A stretch of DNA of 8,717 nucleotides from NCBI GenBank assembly GCA_021849435.1, contig JAJZSX010000086.1, positions 1-8,717 on the forward strand, in the 5' to 3' direction. The translations under genes were made by a program, and so were the position numbers. The stretch's first letter is position 1. Each line of letters starts with the position of its first letter. Shown here in pieces: positions 6,752-8,717 of this stretch. The DNA comes from Actinomycetes bacterium (GTDB taxonomy: Bacteria; Actinomycetota; Acidimicrobiia; Acidimicrobiales; RAAP-2). The notes under the pieces are model-generated. The model was not told the origin of the DNA and did not search any database. It saw nothing but the letters and a program-made list of their open reading frames with translations.

Positions 6752-7479
6752 GGGCCCTCGAACTCGACGCGGTGAGCGTCTACTACGGCGCCGTGCGCGG
6801 TGTCGAGGACGTCACCATGCACGTTGACGAGGGTGAGATCGTGGCGTTGCTCGGGGCCAATGGAGCCGGCAAGAGCACCTTGTTGAAGGCGATCTCGGGC
6901 ATCATCCATCCGCGTCAGGGCACCATCAGCTACTTCGGCGACGTGCTCGCCAAGCAGTCGGCCCACCGTCGGGTCGCCCGTGGGCTCGTGCACGTCCCCG
7001 AGGGCCGACGGATCTTTACGACGCTCACCATCGCCGAGAACCTCGAGCTCGGCGCCTATGGCACCCAACGCAGCCGGAGCGAACGCGCTGAGCGCCTGGA
7101 CGAGGTCCTCGATCTTTTCCCGTTGCTACGCCAGCACTTCCAACGGTTGGCCGGGACGCTCTCGGGTGGTGAGCAGCAGGTGCTCGCGATTGGTCGCGCG
7201 ATGATGTCCAACCCCAAGATCCTGATGATCGACGAGCCTTCGCTCGGTCTCGATCCCCAAAAGGTCGATATCGTGTACGACATGCTCGAGGAAGTTTCAA
7301 AACTCGGCACAACGGTCCTGCTCGTCGAGCAAAACGTATCGCTGGCCCTCGAGATCGCCTCACGCGCCTACGTCCTCCAACAGGGCTCGGTGGTGCTATC
7401 GGGGCCCTCGTCGAGTCTCGAAAACGATCCGCGGCTGTCCGACGCATACCTTGGAAAGTCCACCGATGTCGAGGACTAG
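6748..7479 (+). CDS. livF: Branched-chain amino acid-type ABC transporter ATP-binding protein LivF
   Basis: A 243-residue second cytoplasmic ATPase of the importer. Walker A is 'GANGAGKS' (36-43), the signature 'LSGGEQQ' (138-144), and Walker B 'KILMIDEPSLGLDP' (157-170, Glu163). In place of a Q-loop glutamine it has 'HVPEGRRIF' (82-90), and in place of the switch histidine it has 'LLVEQN' (Gln195). Both are normal LivF family traits that distinguish it from LivG, not defects. The start ATG overlaps the livG stop as ATGA (6748-6751), a sign of translational coupling and near-equal synthesis with LivG. The regulator gene follows 50 bp later, close enough for shared transcription. Confidence 0.93.
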   Translation: MRALELDAVSVYYGAVRGVEDVTMHVDEGEIVALLGANGAGKSTLLKAISGIIHPRQGTISYFGDVLAKQSAHRRVARGLVHVPEGRRIFTTLTIAENLELGAYGTQRSRSERAERLDEVLDLFPLLRQHFQRLAGTLSGGEQQVLAIGRAMMSNPKILMIDEPSLGLDPQKVDIVYDMLEEVSKLGTTVLLVEQNVSLALEIASRAYVLQQGSVVLSGPSSSLENDPRLSDAYLGKSTDVED

Positions 7480-7515
7480 CGGATTGGGCACCGGTCAGCG
7501 GTCTTGTGCGCTCAC

Positions 7516-7521
7516 AGGGAG
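7516..7521 (+). promoter_or_regulatory. Ribosome binding site for the GntR/FCD regulator
   Basis: AGGGAG is 8 nt before the GTG at 7530 but only 2 nt before the in-frame GTG at 7524, and it lies downstream of the GTG at 7506. Spacing therefore favours 7530 as the start. Confidence 0.5.
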
Positions 7522-7529
7522 TTGTGACC

Positions 7530-8225
7530 GTGGCTACTAAGAAGTCCTCAATTCGTGTGATCCGTGTCGAGGAGAACTTGCGCACGAAAGTCGAGAGTTC
7601 ACTCGCCGCGGCCATCATCTCGGGCGAGCTCGAACAGGGCGTCCTGGTGACGGTACCGGCGCTCGCGGCACAGTTCGCGGTCTCGGCGACCCCGGTGCGC
7701 GAGGCGATGCTGGACCTCGAGAAGCGAGGGTTCGTCGAGTCGGTCAAGAACAAGGGGTTCCGGGTGACGACGGTCAGCACCCAGGACCTGCGCGAGATCG
7801 TGGCGATTCGTAAGTGGCTCGAGGCGCCGGCGATGCGCATCGTCGCCGAGCATCTCAAGGGTGCACCGCTCGACACCTACCGGGCGTTGGCGGACCGGAT
7901 TGTCGCCAACGTCGAGCAGGTCGACTTCAAGGGGTACCTGGCCGCGGACACGGCGTTCCACTTGGCGCTGCTGGAGCTGACCGGTAATCGTCGTCTCGTG
8001 GACATCGTCGCCGAGCTACGCAAGCAGACCCGCATGACTGGACTTGTCGGGCTGAAGAACACCGAGATGCTGTACCGCTCAGCACACGAGCACCATGGCC
8101 TGCTCGACCTGCTCGGGATCGGCGACGGTCCCGCGGCCGAACAGTTGATGGTACGTCACGTCGGTCATGTCCTCGGCTGGTGGGCGGGGATCATGGAGGG
8201 CGAAGCCAGCGAGGCCGCAACGTAG
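7530..8225 (+). CDS. GntR family transcriptional regulator with FCD domain
   Basis: A 231-residue cytoplasmic DNA-binding regulator of the FadR/GntR subfamily. Residues about 17-80 form the winged helix: 'LRTKVESSLAAAIISGEL', then the recognition helix region 'LAAQFAVSATPVREAMLDLEKRG', then the wing 'GFVESVKNKGFRV'. The all-helical FCD effector domain occupies about 86-216. It shows the expected metal-binding residues Asp140 and His144 ('DTAFHLAL'), His188 ('EHHGLL') and His210 ('MVRHVGHV'), so it probably binds a small carboxylate through a metal ion. It lies between the Liv-type importer and a FAD oxidase, so it likely controls one or both, with the transported compound or a product as inducer. 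Operator-like palindromes stand directly after it. GTG 7506 and 7524 are alternative in-frame starts that would add 8 or 2 residues. Confidence 0.88.
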   Translation: MATKKSSIRVIRVEENLRTKVESSLAAAIISGELEQGVLVTVPALAAQFAVSATPVREAMLDLEKRGFVESVKNKGFRVTTVSTQDLREIVAIRKWLEAPAMRIVAEHLKGAPLDTYRALADRIVANVEQVDFKGYLAADTAFHLALLELTGNRRLVDIVAELRKQTRMTGLVGLKNTEMLYRSAHEHHGLLDLLGIGDGPAAEQLMVRHVGHVLGWWAGIMEGEASEAAT

Positions 8226-8244
8226 GTGAACGGACCCGCCACCG

Positions 8245-8273
8245 TCGTATACAATAGAATGTAACATGTTATA
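8245..8273 (+). promoter_or_regulatory. Candidate GntR operator and promoter upstream of the FAD oxidase
   Basis: An abrupt AT-rich patch in the 66-bp gap after the regulator contains two symmetric sites. TCGTATACAA at 8245-8254 resembles the FadR-subfamily TNGT..ACNA half-site pair, with a 2-bp spacer. A perfect 10-bp palindrome, TAACATGTTA, lies at 8262-8271. TACAAT (8250-8255) and TAGAAT (8255-8260) each match a -10 box at five of six positions, so the operator would overlap the promoter and suit repression. No good -35 is visible. The palindromes are seen directly; binding by the adjacent regulator is inferred. Confidence 0.45.
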
Positions 8274-8291
8274 AGTGGAGAGCGGGTGGGG

Positions 8292-8717
8292 GTGAAGGTC
8301 CTGATCATTGGCGCTGGTATCGTCGGTGCCGCGTGTGCTCGATCGCTCGCTCGACGGGGGGTCGCCGTGACGGTGATCGACCGCGGCGCACCCGCGAGCG
8401 CCACGTCGGCCGCAGGCGAGGGGAACCTGCTCGTCAGTGACAAGGCACCCGGCGCCGAACTGGATCTCGCCCGGTACTCCCTGGGCCTGTGGGCATCGCT
8501 GAGCACCGAGCTTGCCGTGGAGACGGGCGGGGCGTTCGCCTCAGTCGAGTACCAGCCCAAGGGTGGCGTCGTGGCCGCGAGAGGCGAGGCCGAGGCTGCG
8601 GCGCTCGACCGCTTCGCCGAGGCACAACGCCGGGCCGGGGTCGACGCGCGCGCGCTCAGCGTTGACGAGGCTCGCGCGCTCGAACCCGAGCTCGCGACCT
8701 CGATCACCGGCGCCGTT
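8292..8717 (+). CDS. FAD-dependent oxidoreductase of the DAO family (5' part, cut by window end)
   Basis: The first 142 residues of a D-amino-acid oxidase/glycine oxidase/sarcosine oxidase-like flavoprotein, which would oxidise a C-N bond of an amino or imino acid. The N-terminus is the dinucleotide-binding fold 'VKVLIIGAGIVGAACARSL', with the GxGxxG-type motif GAGIVG at residues 7-12 and an acidic residue (Asp30) at the end of the second strand. 'SAAGEGNLLVSDK' (39-51) and 'GAELDLARYSLGLW' (54-67) follow. This is a motif set I associate with a DAO subgroup near HcnC and D-hydroxyproline dehydrogenase; that sub-assignment is tentative. GGAGAG at 8277-8282 is 9 nt before GTG 8292, which also puts the first beta-strand at the very N-terminus; GTG 8286 is possible but only 3 nt from that site. 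The gene has its own upstream operator-like patch and no stop in the window. Confidence 0.82.
   Translation, partial: MKVLIIGAGIVGAACARSLARRGVAVTVIDRGAPASATSAAGEGNLLVSDKAPGAELDLARYSLGLWASLSTELAVETGGAFASVEYQPKGGVVAARGEAEAAALDRFAEAQRRAGVDARALSVDEARALEPELATSITGAV

Noticed and set aside
6991..7338. Apparent loss of the Q-loop Gln and switch His in LivF
   Set aside because: The PEGRR and VEQN motifs are the normal LivF family forms, so this is not a defect.
7025..7876. A 283-codon open frame on the minus strand across livF and the GntR gene
   Set aside because: Ser/Arg-rich shadow of well-supported genes, with no motif.
8165..8707. A 180-codon open frame on the minus strand over the oxidase start
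   Set aside because: Ala/Ser/Pro/Thr-rich shadow of the FAD-binding domain read on the + strand, which has a ribosome binding site and a dinucleotide-binding motif.

Overview
The window is GC-rich throughout. It makes heavy use of GTG (and possibly TTG) starts and has tightly packed genes. The gene families (a UPF0182/COG1615 membrane protein and a DUF664-type DinB protein with the N-terminal 'PPATGDE' motif) point to an actinomycete (Actinomycetota). A lineage such as Acidimicrobiia is possible, but this is inference because no marker gene is present.

Left part (1-2411): the C-terminal half of a large UPF0182 membrane protein runs in from the left edge on the + strand. Its coding frame is broken by a TAA at 31-33, inside a conserved motif. 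A DinB/DUF664-family protein follows in convergent orientation on the - strand. The two are separated by about 100 bp with weak hairpin potential.

Centre (2412-7479): a 273-bp, relatively AT-rich intergenic region with several short palindromes precedes a complete ABC importer locus of the branched-chain amino acid (HAAT/Liv) type. The order is livK-like binding protein, strong intercistronic hairpin, livH, livM, livG, livF. The livM/livG and livG/livF junctions are 4-bp stop/start overlaps, so the four membrane and ATPase genes look like one translationally coupled unit. The hairpin after livK could make the binding protein more abundant than the membrane complex.

Right part (7480-8717): a GntR-family regulator with an FCD effector domain follows livF after 50 bp. 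A 66-bp gap then holds an AT-rich patch with two operator-like palindromes. After it comes the 5' end of a FAD-dependent amine/amino-acid oxidoreductase (DAO family), cut by the right edge.

Together, importer, FCD regulator and DAO oxidase look like one uptake-and-oxidation module for a small nitrogenous acid or amine. The name 'branched-chain amino acid transporter' is a family name here, not a proven substrate. I found no RNA genes, insertion sequences, CRISPR arrays or defence genes. I see nothing that is clearly a new type of system. The most checkable points are the nonsense codon in UPF0182, the livK-livH hairpin, the binding protein without a lipobox, and the operator candidates.
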